From the IMG/VR virus record IMGVR_UViG_3300050821_009856, positions 22,248 to 86,247 of that record: a DNA stretch of 64,000 bases. One strand, given 5' to 3'. The position numbers were made by a program, and so were the translations under genes. The notes under the pieces were generated by a model. It saw only the letters and a program-made list of their open reading frames with translations. It searched no databases and had not been told where the DNA came from. Shown here piece after piece: positions 9,128 through 17,322 of this stretch; the first letter of the stretch is position 1; each line of letters opens with the position of its first letter. Origin of the DNA: a virus.

Positions 9128-10218
9128 TGCCAGGCCTCCAGCGTGGAGGCTGTCGTCCGGAAGCACTCCGAGAGTTCATCGAGTCGTCTGGTCTGAAGTT
9201 TCGTCCTGGCGCGAAATCCTGGATCTTCGAGTGTCCCAAGTGCGGTAAGAGGGACAAGCTCTACATCCGCAGGTCAGACGGCGCCTACATCTGCTGGTAC
9301 TGTGCAGAGACCATCGGCTACAAGGGTAGGAACCCGGAGTACGCACTCGCCGACCTGATGAACATCAGCGTTGCCGCCGTTAAAGAGAAGCTCTACGGCG
9401 TTAGTGCCCCAGAAGATGGCGGTACTCCGTGGGTGAACATCAAGCTCCAGGACTTCTACGCTGAGATAGATGAGCTAGACGAGGACCTGGAAATCTTTCA
9501 GATGCAGGAGCGGCTCTGGCCGCCCGATTACTACGACCTTGGTCAGGCCTGGAGTCAGCCCGGTCGCCAGTATTTGCTTGGCCGCGGCATCGATGACGAC
9601 CTGATTCGGTACTACCACCTGCGATACGACCCGAGCCGAGAGCGTGTCATCTTCCCGGTTGAATATCAGGGGAAGCTCTACGGTTGGCAAGCCCGTTACA
9701 TCAAGCCTGACTCGGGTGTGAACCCGGAGACAGGAGTCGAGTGGCGGATCCCCAAGATTCTTACAAGTGACCCGTTCGAGCGCGAGAAGATCGTCATGTT
9801 CGCCGATCAGCTAGATGGGGCCAAGCAAGCAATCATCTGCGAGGGTCCAGTCGATGCCATCAAGTGCCATGCCTGCCACCCTGAAGGGCAGCCAGGTGGC
9901 AACGTCGTCACCATGGGGAAGGCCGTGTCGACACGTCAGATAGCCTTCATCCGGAATGCCGGCATCCATCAGATCTACCTGGGGCTCGATCCTGATGCGG
10001 CCCAGGAAATTCCGCGGCTGGTTCAAGCCTTCCCTGACTGCAAGCTGTTCCTGATGCGCCCATCCAAAGGGGCTAAGGCGCCAGACGGGAAGCCGGCCAA
10101 GGACCTCGGAGACCTAGACCTGGAGACTGCTCGCGGTGCCTGGTTGAGTGCCGAGCCGATCCGCCCCGGGATGATTTTCGTTTACCTGGACCCGGGTGGC
10201 ATCCCCCGTTGGCGATGA
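9127..10218 (+). CDS. DnaG-type DNA primase
   Basis: The 363-residue protein has an N-terminal CHC2-like zinc finger (C36, C39, C56, C59) and a TOPRIM domain with EGPVDAIK near residue 238 and a GLDPDAA block near residue 283. It would make RNA primers for the phage replisome. It is much shorter than cellular DnaG and lacks an obvious helicase-binding domain. Its last 105 nt overlap the 3' end of the antisense gene that follows. Confidence 0.85.
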   Translation: MPGLQRGGCRPEALREFIESSGLKFRPGAKSWIFECPKCGKRDKLYIRRSDGAYICWYCAETIGYKGRNPEYALADLMNISVAAVKEKLYGVSAPEDGGTPWVNIKLQDFYAEIDELDEDLEIFQMQERLWPPDYYDLGQAWSQPGRQYLLGRGIDDDLIRYYHLRYDPSRERVIFPVEYQGKLYGWQARYIKPDSGVNPETGVEWRIPKILTSDPFEREKIVMFADQLDGAKQAIICEGPVDAIKCHACHPEGQPGGNVVTMGKAVSTRQIAFIRNAGIHQIYLGLDPDAAQEIPRLVQAFPDCKLFLMRPSKGAKAPDGKPAKDLGDLDLETARGAWLSAEPIRPGMIFVYLDPGGIPRWR

Positions 10219-11499
10219 CTTCTTGCTCCGACACGGCTTGCAGTAGGACTGGCGTTTGACGTATTTCGGACGTCCCGCGTCGTCCCTCTCCATGACTCGC
10301 ACACCGATGTCTGCCTTGGGCAACTCCAAGTGACACTTCCGGCACTCCAGGAGATCCGGCAAGCTTACAAAAAAGGTGTCGATGATGTTGGTCGGAGAGC
10401 AAGTCTGACAATCCAGGCGGTGGACCTTCAGCTCACCGCGGGCCCCAGTCCTGACTGTCTCCCGGTTGCTGTCAGCCAACATGGTGATGATGGAAATGAA
10501 TTCCGAGTGTGGGAACTTCCGCAGATCCGAACTGAACTTCATGGGGTCACAGGCCTGGCAGGTGGTCCAGTGCTGACCCAGCATCTTCCTCGCCGCGGAT
10601 CTGATATCCGATTCGTAACCGGCAATGAACTGGTGTCGGAGAGTCCTCAGCAGCTCATCGTGGTCCAGATCTTCAACCTCCGACCAGACGTCCACCTCGG
10701 ATTCGTTCTTGACGGCGCAGAGGGACATCTCTCCTCCTTCTCCGTACTGACGAACGTGGTGAATGTCCAATCCCAGGTCGATGGTCTCTTCGTCGACCAG
10801 GATGTTCGCCGCCTTCCGACGCAACAGGGGGAGCAGATCCGAGTAGAAACGCTGCTGCAAGTACGAGCAGAGCATCTTCCCGTTCTCTCCCTTCTTAGCG
10901 TTGATTTTTCGCCATCGGCCGTGAAAGTTCGTCAGGTAGATCATGGCGTACGTCTCCAGGTCCGAGACGTCGAAGGCCATGTTCTGGCAGAGCCTGAGGT
11001 TGTTCCTGTAGAACTTGTGGCAGTACCATTCCATGATTCGCCGGTAGTCATCGTCGGCGTACACGGAGGCGGGCAAGTTCGCCACCTGGCGGAACTCTCT
11101 GTGTCGGATAGCGACAAGTTCGGGGGCGTCTTCCGACTTCACGCGGTCCGGCCGGGTCGTCCCACAATCGGGATTCGGGCAGATCTTCTCGTCAGTCAGT
11201 TCCTGGTGGCAGCGCATGCACCTGCGAGCCCCGCGGTCTACCGGCTGGGGGCGCCCGTAGCCAGCTGCCTCCGTGACGGTCCAGAAGACCTTCAGGGCCT
11301 TGTCAAGTGGTGCCGTCAGGTCGTCGGCGCGGATCGCGGTCCCTGCTGTTGGCTGATCCACGACGATCTTCACGGGGATCTCTCCGACAGTCAGGTCTCG
11401 GTCAGCTGCCTGGTCCAGTCGATACGGGACCTTGACGGCGTCCAACCAGCCAACCAGAATCGTAAGTGCTCGGGACTCTTTCAACTTCATGGATCTCAT
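10114..11499 (-). CDS. Antisense zinc-ribbon protein, possible sigma-like factor
   Basis: This gene is alone on the minus strand inside the replication operon. I place the start at the ATG at 11499 (461 residues) because a GGAGG site lies 5 nt before it; the frame stays open to a TTG at 11637. Two Cys clusters are visible: C94/C97/C107/C112 near the N-terminus and CRKC...CKPC at the C-terminus. A central segment (about residues 145-245) has the helical pattern of sigma region 2 (a DLETYAMIYL-type helix, then a run ending LLRRKA). The transcription role is inference. The family is not recognised with confidence. Confidence 0.65.
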   Translation of the reverse strand: MRSMKLKESRALTILVGWLDAVKVPYRLDQAADRDLTVGEIPVKIVVDQPTAGTAIRADDLTAPLDKALKVFWTVTEAAGYGRPQPVDRGARRCMRCHQELTDEKICPNPDCGTTRPDRVKSEDAPELVAIRHREFRQVANLPASVYADDDYRRIMEWYCHKFYRNNLRLCQNMAFDVSDLETYAMIYLTNFHGRWRKINAKKGENGKMLCSYLQQRFYSDLLPLLRRKAANILVDEETIDLGLDIHHVRQYGEGGEMSLCAVKNESEVDVWSEVEDLDHDELLRTLRHQFIAGYESDIRSAARKMLGQHWTTCQACDPMKFSSDLRKFPHSEFISIITMLADSNRETVRTGARGELKVHRLDCQTCSPTNIIDTFFVSLPDLLECRKCHLELPKADIGVRVMERDDAGRPKYVKRQSYCKPCRSKKSSPTGDATRVQVNENHPGADRLGTQPGTASSLQV

Positions 11500-11556
11500 C
11501 GGGCCTCCGCCGCTATCGTGTCGTTGCAGGTGGTTACGGTGCTCATCTTCCAACAG

Positions 11557-11586
11557 ACTGTAAGGAGTTCCAGCACCGGCTGTCAA
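11557..11586 (-). promoter_or_regulatory. Sigma70-like promoter for the antisense gene
   Basis: Read on the minus strand, TTGACA (11586-11581) and TACAGT (11562-11557) are separated by 18 nt. They lie about 58 nt before the ATG at 11499. This gives the antisense gene its own promoter, directed away from the helicase gene. Confidence 0.65.
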
Positions 11587-11641
11587 GTCGTGTGTCGGTG
11601 TAAGTTCAGCAACTACAGTCGTTTGAGGGGTCGTCAAGCCG

Positions 11642-13156
11642 ATGGACAGTAGCGCTGCGGAAGAGGCCGAACGGCGAGCCGTTGAGCCGAAAGTAGGGGA
11701 TCAGCTCCCCTTCAGCCCCGCCAAGCAAGATGCCGTACTTGGCCATCTCCTGATGAACAGGACGTTTTTCCTGACTTGCAAGGACAGAATTAAGCCTAGC
11801 TGGTTTGCTGAGGGGCTGTCTCAACGCGTTTGGACTGCCGCCCTGGACTATTACCAGCAATTCCAGCTGATTCCGAGAGCGGACACCGATCTGCTCCAGC
11901 ATAACCTGATCCAGAGAGAACGCCAGGACCTTCGTAACGCCGTCGAGGCCAAAATCAAAGGGGCCATGCACCAGGCCACCCTCTACCACCTGAAGGCCAT
12001 CGAGACCGAGCTAACGGATTGGCTCCGGGCCCGGCTGTACTTCGAGGGGGTCAACAAGAGCGCCGAGACCTGGAACCGCGGCCAGCTCGTGACCGCCTAC
12101 GATATCCTCGGTAAGGCCTACCGAGAAATCCAGGGTACGGTATTCCATCCGGACACCGCAGCCAGCTTCAAGGACCTGAAAGCGCTGACCAACAAGGTCC
12201 AACTGGATATTCAGAACGCCCTGACCTTTGGATCGACCATTGTCGACAAGCTCATCCTGAAGAACGCTGTCTCTGGCGGTCTTCTGCCCGGCGGCACAAC
12301 CATCCTGGTAGCACCGACCGACATCGGCAAGACAACCACGCTCATGACCATCGCTTGCGCGAACATGAAGCTCGGGAAGTCCGTACTGTTCATCGCCCAC
12401 GAGGGCATCGAAGCGCAGCTGCAGCTGAAGTTCCTTTGCTGCATGTTGGGGGAGACCCTCGATTGGTTTTTGTCGAATCTCTCGAATCCGGATCCGAGCA
12501 TTCAGAGGCGTATCACCAGGGCCCAGGTCATCCTCGATAACAAGCTGACGTTCATCCACTACGTCAAGGCAGGGATGACTGTCGAGCAGGTAATGGCCAT
12601 CATCCGACGGCGCCAGGAAGAGCGCCTGGTAACCACTGGCCATGGGTACGACCTACTGGTCGACGACTACGCTGCGAAGCTTACCACTGAGGAAGCAAAG
12701 CACGGGAAGCTTGAGAAGCGGCAACGCGACGAAATCGTGTACCGCCAGTTCATCGATATTGCCCTTGAGTTCGAGTTCCATCATCTGGGTGCCATCCAGA
12801 CAAATCGCGAGGGCTCTAAAATCAACCGCGGCTTCAAAGGCTATGAGGACCGACTCTTGGAGATGGAGGACGTGAGCGAGAGCATGTCGGTGATGAACGA
12901 CGCTCACTGTGTAATCACCATTAACCGGCCGCCGATTGCCATGGCCCAAGAGTGGGTTACCTATCACATCTCCAAGTCGAAGTTTGGTTCGACCGGTTGG
13001 GCAATTATCTGCAGATCGAACTTCGGTTGCGGTGTCTCCCACAGCAATGACCTTGGGGGCATCTGGTATCGGGGTAGTAGCAGTGGCTCGGAGCGGATCG
13101 ACCAGCTCCTGACGGCCTATAACAACCAACAGCTGCCAGCTACCGAGAAACTCTAG
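11642..13156 (+). CDS. dnaB: DnaB-family replicative helicase
   Basis: This protein of 504 residues has an N-terminal helical domain and a RecA-like ATPase domain with Walker A APTDIGKT at about residues 224-231. Walker B (DLLVDDY-type strand) and further DnaB blocks follow. It would unwind DNA at the fork with the primase encoded upstream. The length fits the family (about 450-520). The start is an ATG without a strong ribosome site, in the divergent gap shared with the antisense gene. Confidence 0.85.
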   Translation: MDSSAAEEAERRAVEPKVGDQLPFSPAKQDAVLGHLLMNRTFFLTCKDRIKPSWFAEGLSQRVWTAALDYYQQFQLIPRADTDLLQHNLIQRERQDLRNAVEAKIKGAMHQATLYHLKAIETELTDWLRARLYFEGVNKSAETWNRGQLVTAYDILGKAYREIQGTVFHPDTAASFKDLKALTNKVQLDIQNALTFGSTIVDKLILKNAVSGGLLPGGTTILVAPTDIGKTTTLMTIACANMKLGKSVLFIAHEGIEAQLQLKFLCCMLGETLDWFLSNLSNPDPSIQRRITRAQVILDNKLTFIHYVKAGMTVEQVMAIIRRRQEERLVTTGHGYDLLVDDYAAKLTTEEAKHGKLEKRQRDEIVYRQFIDIALEFEFHHLGAIQTNREGSKINRGFKGYEDRLLEMEDVSESMSVMNDAHCVITINRPPIAMAQEWVTYHISKSKFGSTGWAIICRSNFGCGVSHSNDLGGIWYRGSSSGSERIDQLLTAYNNQQLPATEKL

Positions 13157-13158
13157 GC

Positions 13159-13164
13159 TATTAT
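13159..13164 (+). promoter_or_regulatory. -10 element of a leaderless clpP-like gene
   Basis: TATTAT, preceded by GC, ends exactly 6 nt before the ATG at 13171. No Shine-Dalgarno is present. The same GCTATTAT plus 6 nt arrangement occurs before the GTG at 58491. No strong -35 is seen. Confidence 0.5.
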
Positions 13165-13170
13165 CCTCGC

Positions 13171-13773
13171 ATGGGCAAACCCACCGAGAAAGAGTTGAGG
13201 CAGCAGGCCGACCAAGCAGACTCCCTTGTAGCTGCTGTCGGCAACGCCCAGAACCTGAGATTCGAGCCACTCAGTAGGACCATCTTCCTCTGGTCTGACA
13301 TTGAAAACGAGGCGGCCTGTCAGTTCGGCGTGACACTGATGGTTGTGGATCAGACGCTGGGCCCAATCAGACTCGTGATGAATAGCTGTGGCGGCCACTC
13401 CGAGGCAGGTCTGGCCATCTACGATGCCATCAAGACGGCCAAGAACCGCGTGGACATCGACGTCTATGGGGCCTGCGAGAGTATCGCCGCAATTATTCTG
13501 CAGGCCGGGCAGCGTCGACGGTTGTCGCGAAACACCGAGTTCATGGTGCATGACGGTTCCATTCAAATGGACGGCTGGGAATCTGCCAGGGACCTAGCCA
13601 TCTGCAGCAAGCAGCTCGGCAACGTGAATCGACAGATGCACAAGCTCCTGGCCAGTCGATCGAAAATGTCCGAGGCCGCGATTAGGAATCGATGCCGCAA
13701 TGACTTCTATTTGACGGCCGATCAGGCGGTCCGGCTCGGCTTCGCCGACGAAATCATCAAGGAGACCAGATGA
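13171..13773 (+). CDS. ClpP-like serine protease
   Basis: The 200-residue protein has the ClpP fold signature. The nucleophile S104 lies in GACESIAA, H127 in FMVHDGS, and an Asp in the RNDFYLTADQA block near the C-terminus completes the triad. ClpP relatives in phages usually process capsids, but this gene sits with replication and metabolic genes, so regulated proteolysis or interference with host Clp is also possible. It heads a run of overlapping genes that continues to 17942. Confidence 0.85.
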   Translation: MGKPTEKELRQQADQADSLVAAVGNAQNLRFEPLSRTIFLWSDIENEAACQFGVTLMVVDQTLGPIRLVMNSCGGHSEAGLAIYDAIKTAKNRVDIDVYGACESIAAIILQAGQRRRLSRNTEFMVHDGSIQMDGWESARDLAICSKQLGNVNRQMHKLLASRSKMSEAAIRNRCRNDFYLTADQAVRLGFADEIIKETR

Positions 13774-14612
13774 ACATCGACCTTAAACCTGTCGGAGATG
13801 CTGCGCTGCAGCTGCTTCTGAAGCATGTTCGAACGGTCCTGACTGTTCTGGCGTTCGCCGTCCTTGCGCTCGTCGCGACCGTAAAGATTCACGGGCTGCA
13901 GAGCCAGGTCACCCTGGCCCAGAATCAGGCCGCCCTTGCATCTAAGACGGTAGAGGAAGACAAGGGAGTCTTTGAACGCCAGGTCCAGGCCGACAAGTCA
14001 GCTCTGCAATCTATGCTCAAGGGATCGGATCAGCAGCTCCAGGAACTCAGGGGTCTGCTGAAGCAGAAGAGTGAGCAGCTGGACAACGCCACCACTGTGT
14101 CGGTTCAGCTTCGGAAGGCTCTTCAGGCTCAGACCACGGCCGTACAGACGCAGCAGCAGCCTCCTGCAGCCGGAGGCGGTCCGTCTGCTACTTCTCGGGT
14201 TCGAGTGGACTTCGACCACGACTTCGGCTGGCTCCGCGTGACCGGCTACACGTTGACGGATCCGGCATACGGATTTCTGACCATTAATAACGGCAGCCGC
14301 CCCCTGAAGCTGACAGTTGCTCTCAGCAAGGACAGGCAGAACGCCTGGCACGCCTACGTGACGTCGTCGGATGTCGCCATCAGCGCCGATGTACTGATTG
14401 CCGCGGTTGACCCGTCGATTCGTGACGTGAAGTGGTACGAGCGTCTAGGCGTTATGGGCAACGTAGGGGTCGGTGATGGGTTGCTCGTTGGTGCAGGGCT
14501 GACTCTAGATATTGGCCGCTTTACTGTCGGCCCGGCGGTCTGGTTGAGCGTCAATTCCCAGGTCAGCAAGTACTACGGTATCGCCGCGGTCTGGCGGCCG
14601 TTCGCTCGATGA
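13770..14612 (+). CDS. Membrane-anchored coiled-coil protein
   Basis: The 280-residue protein has one hydrophobic helix at about residues 22-42. A long Gln/Leu-rich coiled coil (about 45-130) follows, then a Gln/Pro linker and a C-terminal domain with Gly-rich beta-strand segments. A protein anchored in the inner membrane with a periplasmic coiled coil is likely. It overlaps both neighbours by 4 nt (ATGA). A spanin-like role is conceivable, but no lysis genes are adjacent. Confidence 0.7.
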   Translation: MNIDLKPVGDAALQLLLKHVRTVLTVLAFAVLALVATVKIHGLQSQVTLAQNQAALASKTVEEDKGVFERQVQADKSALQSMLKGSDQQLQELRGLLKQKSEQLDNATTVSVQLRKALQAQTTAVQTQQQPPAAGGGPSATSRVRVDFDHDFGWLRVTGYTLTDPAYGFLTINNGSRPLKLTVALSKDRQNAWHAYVTSSDVAISADVLIAAVDPSIRDVKWYERLGVMGNVGVGDGLLVGAGLTLDIGRFTVGPAVWLSVNSQVSKYYGIAAVWRPFAR

Positions 14613-15682
14613 CTGCAGATCCCGACAAGTTTCTGGTCCGGGGCGCCGGGCCAGAGGGAACCTACAACTTAGCGGTTGGAGAACCGGTCTTTCTCCGGAA
14701 GCATCTAGTGGTTCCTCAGAACCTCCTGGTCTCAAACATCGGGGGATCTGACTACCCACCCTACAAGGGGCTCCCACGGCTCCTGGAGGAGCTTGGGTGG
14801 ATGTACCCAGGCAAGCACGTGGTAGTGACGACCGGGGCCAAGCAAGCCCTCCTGGCGGCCTTCTATGCGTATCGGCAGCGCTTCGGGAAACAGGCCGTTT
14901 ACCACGAGGCTCCGTGCTGGCCCTCTTACCCCACGTTGGCGAAGTTGTCGGGCCTGAGCTTTCAGTCGGATCGTATGTCCCTCCTCTGCTTGACGGATGA
15001 GTTCTTCGCTCGTCGATACATCAGCGTCAAGACGGCCCCTAACAATCCCGATGGACGTGTCGCAGACCGGTTGGATTTGAAGCACTACGACATCTGGGAT
15101 GCGGCATATGCCCACCCAGTTTACGGATGGAATCCGGCAGATCTCCCGAGCCATACTGTATCGGTCTGGTCTGCTGCCAAGTTGCTTGGGTTTAGTGGTG
15201 ACCGAATCGGCTGGCTGGTGACTGGAGACAAGGAGCTAGCGGATCTCGCCGCAGACTACATCGAGAAGACGACTTCGGGGGTCAATACCAAGAGTCAGGC
15301 CATCATTGCAGCGGTACTCGGCTATATCAGGTGCTTTCCCGAAGAAGGTCGGAAGATGTACGAGGCTGCCCGCAACGATCTGCTGCACAACTTCATGCGG
15401 TTCATCCAAACGTTCGGGCCGAGCGTCAGGAATGCAAAAGACTACTCTGGAATGTTCGGTTGGTTCGACCTGCCTTACGACGTGGGGGTCCGCCAGGAAG
15501 AGTTCGATGCCCTCCTTCGAGAGGCCAGGGTGATGCTGGTGCCGGCGTCAGCCTGCGGCGTTCTAGATAAGCCTGGCAGATATCGGATTTCTCTCGGCCA
15601 CCGCGTGGAAGTGGTTGATGCGGCGCTACAATCCATCTCTGAAGCCCTTTGGAGGCGTCGTGGACCGCTATTCGGAACTTGA
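14609..15682 (+). CDS. PLP-dependent aminotransferase (class I/II)
   Basis: The 357-residue protein shows the fold-type I aminotransferase signatures. These are a TTGAKQAL cofactor loop, a PNNPDG motif near residue 146, an Asp in WDAAYAHP, the Schiff-base lysine K191 in SAAKLLGF, and a C-terminal GRYRISLGH segment supplying the carboxylate-binding Arg. It would act on an amino acid or amino sugar; the substrate cannot be inferred. Aminotransferases are rare in phages. It is coupled to the membrane protein before it and overlaps the CYTH gene after it. Confidence 0.85.
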   Translation: MTADPDKFLVRGAGPEGTYNLAVGEPVFLRKHLVVPQNLLVSNIGGSDYPPYKGLPRLLEELGWMYPGKHVVVTTGAKQALLAAFYAYRQRFGKQAVYHEAPCWPSYPTLAKLSGLSFQSDRMSLLCLTDEFFARRYISVKTAPNNPDGRVADRLDLKHYDIWDAAYAHPVYGWNPADLPSHTVSVWSAAKLLGFSGDRIGWLVTGDKELADLAADYIEKTTSGVNTKSQAIIAAVLGYIRCFPEEGRKMYEAARNDLLHNFMRFIQTFGPSVRNAKDYSGMFGWFDLPYDVGVRQEEFDALLREARVMLVPASACGVLDKPGRYRISLGHRVEVVDAALQSISEALWRRRGPLFGT

Positions 15683-16292
15683 AGCAAAGTACAGCGCAAA
15701 CCAGTTGCCCTTCAGTCGCTTCCGAACTGAGATGGACAAGCTGACTTCACTGAAGCAGCCCCACGTTGTCGTCGGATGGGACACTTTCTACGCCAACCCG
15801 GAGACCGGCCTGGTTCTCAGATTCCGGCGAGCAAAGTCCGAGGGCAACGATCACCCCGTCCTGACCTACAAGTACAGGAAGTCCGTTGGGGCCGACAGTG
15901 TCGATCGCCATGAGGTCGATTTGTTCTTGGAGAACAACGACAAGGTTGAAGAGGACACTGACGCCCTCTTGACAATGGCTCTGGGCTGCAAGAAGCATTT
16001 CTCCATTCTGAAGGAGAGCTGCATCTATCACATCGAGGGGGCGGGGCACACAGCCGTCATCGCCCTGTACGATGTCATGGTGCCGGGCAACAATTACGTA
16101 GAGCGCTTTCTTGAGGTAGAGATCGACAAGGATAGCCCATGTACGCCTGAAGAAGGCGCCGCAGCCTTGGCCGCATGGCAAGAGGCCGTTGAATCCCAGT
16201 TCGACCTCCAAAGGCCACTGGGCCAGTCGCTATATGAGCTACTGGGTCGTAACTACGGAGATCCTGAACTTTTCATCAAGGGAACTTTCTGA
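15660..16292 (+). CDS. CYTH-domain (triphosphate tunnel) protein
   Basis: The N-terminus carries the ExExK signature (ELEAK) that defines CYTH/triphosphate tunnel enzymes. It is followed by WDTFY, LRFRR, LTYKYRK, RHEVD and LEVEID blocks, the alternating charged strands of the tunnel. Known members hydrolyse tripolyphosphate, thiamine triphosphate or RNA 5'-triphosphates, or cyclise ATP. I choose the GTG at 15660 because GGAGG lies 4 nt upstream and the ExExK motif then falls at the usual N-terminal place. An ATG at 15618 is the alternative. It overlaps the aminotransferase by 23 nt. Confidence 0.75.
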   Translation: MDRYSELEAKYSANQLPFSRFRTEMDKLTSLKQPHVVVGWDTFYANPETGLVLRFRRAKSEGNDHPVLTYKYRKSVGADSVDRHEVDLFLENNDKVEEDTDALLTMALGCKKHFSILKESCIYHIEGAGHTAVIALYDVMVPGNNYVERFLEVEIDKDSPCTPEEGAAALAAWQEAVESQFDLQRPLGQSLYELLGRNYGDPELFIKGTF

Positions 16293-16483
16293 TGCCACTC
16301 ACCGAAGAGCAGTTTGCCGAGATCCTGGACGAAGTCATCGACGAGACTCTGGACCTGAAGAAGCAGGACCGAGTCCGATTCAACAACGCCCTCCTGGAGC
16401 GGCTCGGGGAGGAAGATGTCTTCCCTGAAGAGGATGAGGACGAGGGTCTCACTGAAGAGCAGATCGATGCGGAGGAAGAGTGA
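16292..16483 (+). CDS. Small acidic protein
   Basis: This 63-residue protein is strongly acidic, with a C-terminal run of Glu and Asp. Its ATG overlaps the stop of the CYTH gene by one base, and its end overlaps the patatin start (ATGA). A DNA-mimic or inhibitor role is possible but only inferred from charge. Confidence 0.65.
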   Translation: MPLTEEQFAEILDEVIDETLDLKKQDRVRFNNALLERLGEEDVFPEEDEDEGLTEEQIDAEEE

Positions 16484-17322
16484 TGAAGGCCCTAGTCTTG
16501 AGTGGTGGCGGATCTAAGGGGGCCTATGAGGCCGGCGTCGTCAAGTACCTCATGGACTTCGAGGGCCGACGATATGACCTCTTTGCTGGAGTCAGTGTTG
16601 GGGCCCTGAACGCTGCCTTCTTGGCTCAGTACGGAGACGTTTCACCGCTTAGCGTCCATTCTCAGCAATACGCCGCCGAGGACTTGGTGAACCTCTGGAA
16701 GAGCCTCGACAACTCGAATGTCTTCAAGAATTGGTTTCCGCCCTATGTCTCTGCGCTCTGGAGGCCGTCGGTCTTCGATAGTTCGCCGCTCCAGAAGCTC
16801 GTCCGTAGCATCCTGAAGAAACCAGGCCCGAATAAGAAGCTCCGAGTTGGAGCGACTGGCCTGGACACGGGTACCTTCCGAGTCTTCGACGAGACCTACC
16901 CAGATGTCGCTACTGCGGTGCTCGCTAGTTCGGCATTCCCCGGCATGCTGCTGCCCGTGGAGATCGAGGGGCAGCTCTACACCGATGGCGGTGTCTGCAA
17001 CAACACACCGCTCCGACAGGCCATCTCGGCAGGAGCCACGGAGATCGACGTTATTCTTTGCTCGCCCTTGGACGACCCGTCCACGTCCTTCCAGGCCAAG
17101 ACGACCGCAGTGAATGTTGGCTTCCGGGCCATCAGCCTCTTGACCGACCAGGTTCAGCGGGACAGCCTGGTCGACTGTATGGTCAATCGGACAGATCTGA
17201 AGATTCGGCTCATCAAGCCTTCGGCTGTGCTGACCAGTAATCCGTTGGACTTCTCCCCATCGCTGATTGCGTCGATGCTCAAGCAAGGCTATGCTGACGC
17301 CGAAAAGGGGCTATCCAAATGA
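16480..17322 (+). CDS. Patatin-like phospholipase
   Basis: The 280-residue protein carries the three patatin signatures: an oxyanion loop GGGSKG near residue 8, the nucleophile elbow GVSVG near residue 38, and the DGG motif with the catalytic Asp in YTDGG near residue 168. It would hydrolyse acyl groups of membrane phospholipids. No signal peptide is seen, so it acts from the cytoplasm or is released at lysis. It is translationally coupled to both neighbours. Patatins occur in bacterial anti-phage systems and toxins; one in a phage metabolic cassette is unusual. Confidence 0.88.
   Translation: MMKALVLSGGGSKGAYEAGVVKYLMDFEGRRYDLFAGVSVGALNAAFLAQYGDVSPLSVHSQQYAAEDLVNLWKSLDNSNVFKNWFPPYVSALWRPSVFDSSPLQKLVRSILKKPGPNKKLRVGATGLDTGTFRVFDETYPDVATAVLASSAFPGMLLPVEIEGQLYTDGGVCNNTPLRQAISAGATEIDVILCSPLDDPSTSFQAKTTAVNVGFRAISLLTDQVQRDSLVDCMVNRTDLKIRLIKPSAVLTSNPLDFSPSLIASMLKQGYADAEKGLSK

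Noticed and set aside
10330-11652. A 440-codon + strand frame opposite the antisense zinc protein
   Set aside because: Its translation is a mirror of the minus-strand gene without motifs. The minus strand has zinc clusters, a GGAGG site and a promoter, so the + frame is a shadow.
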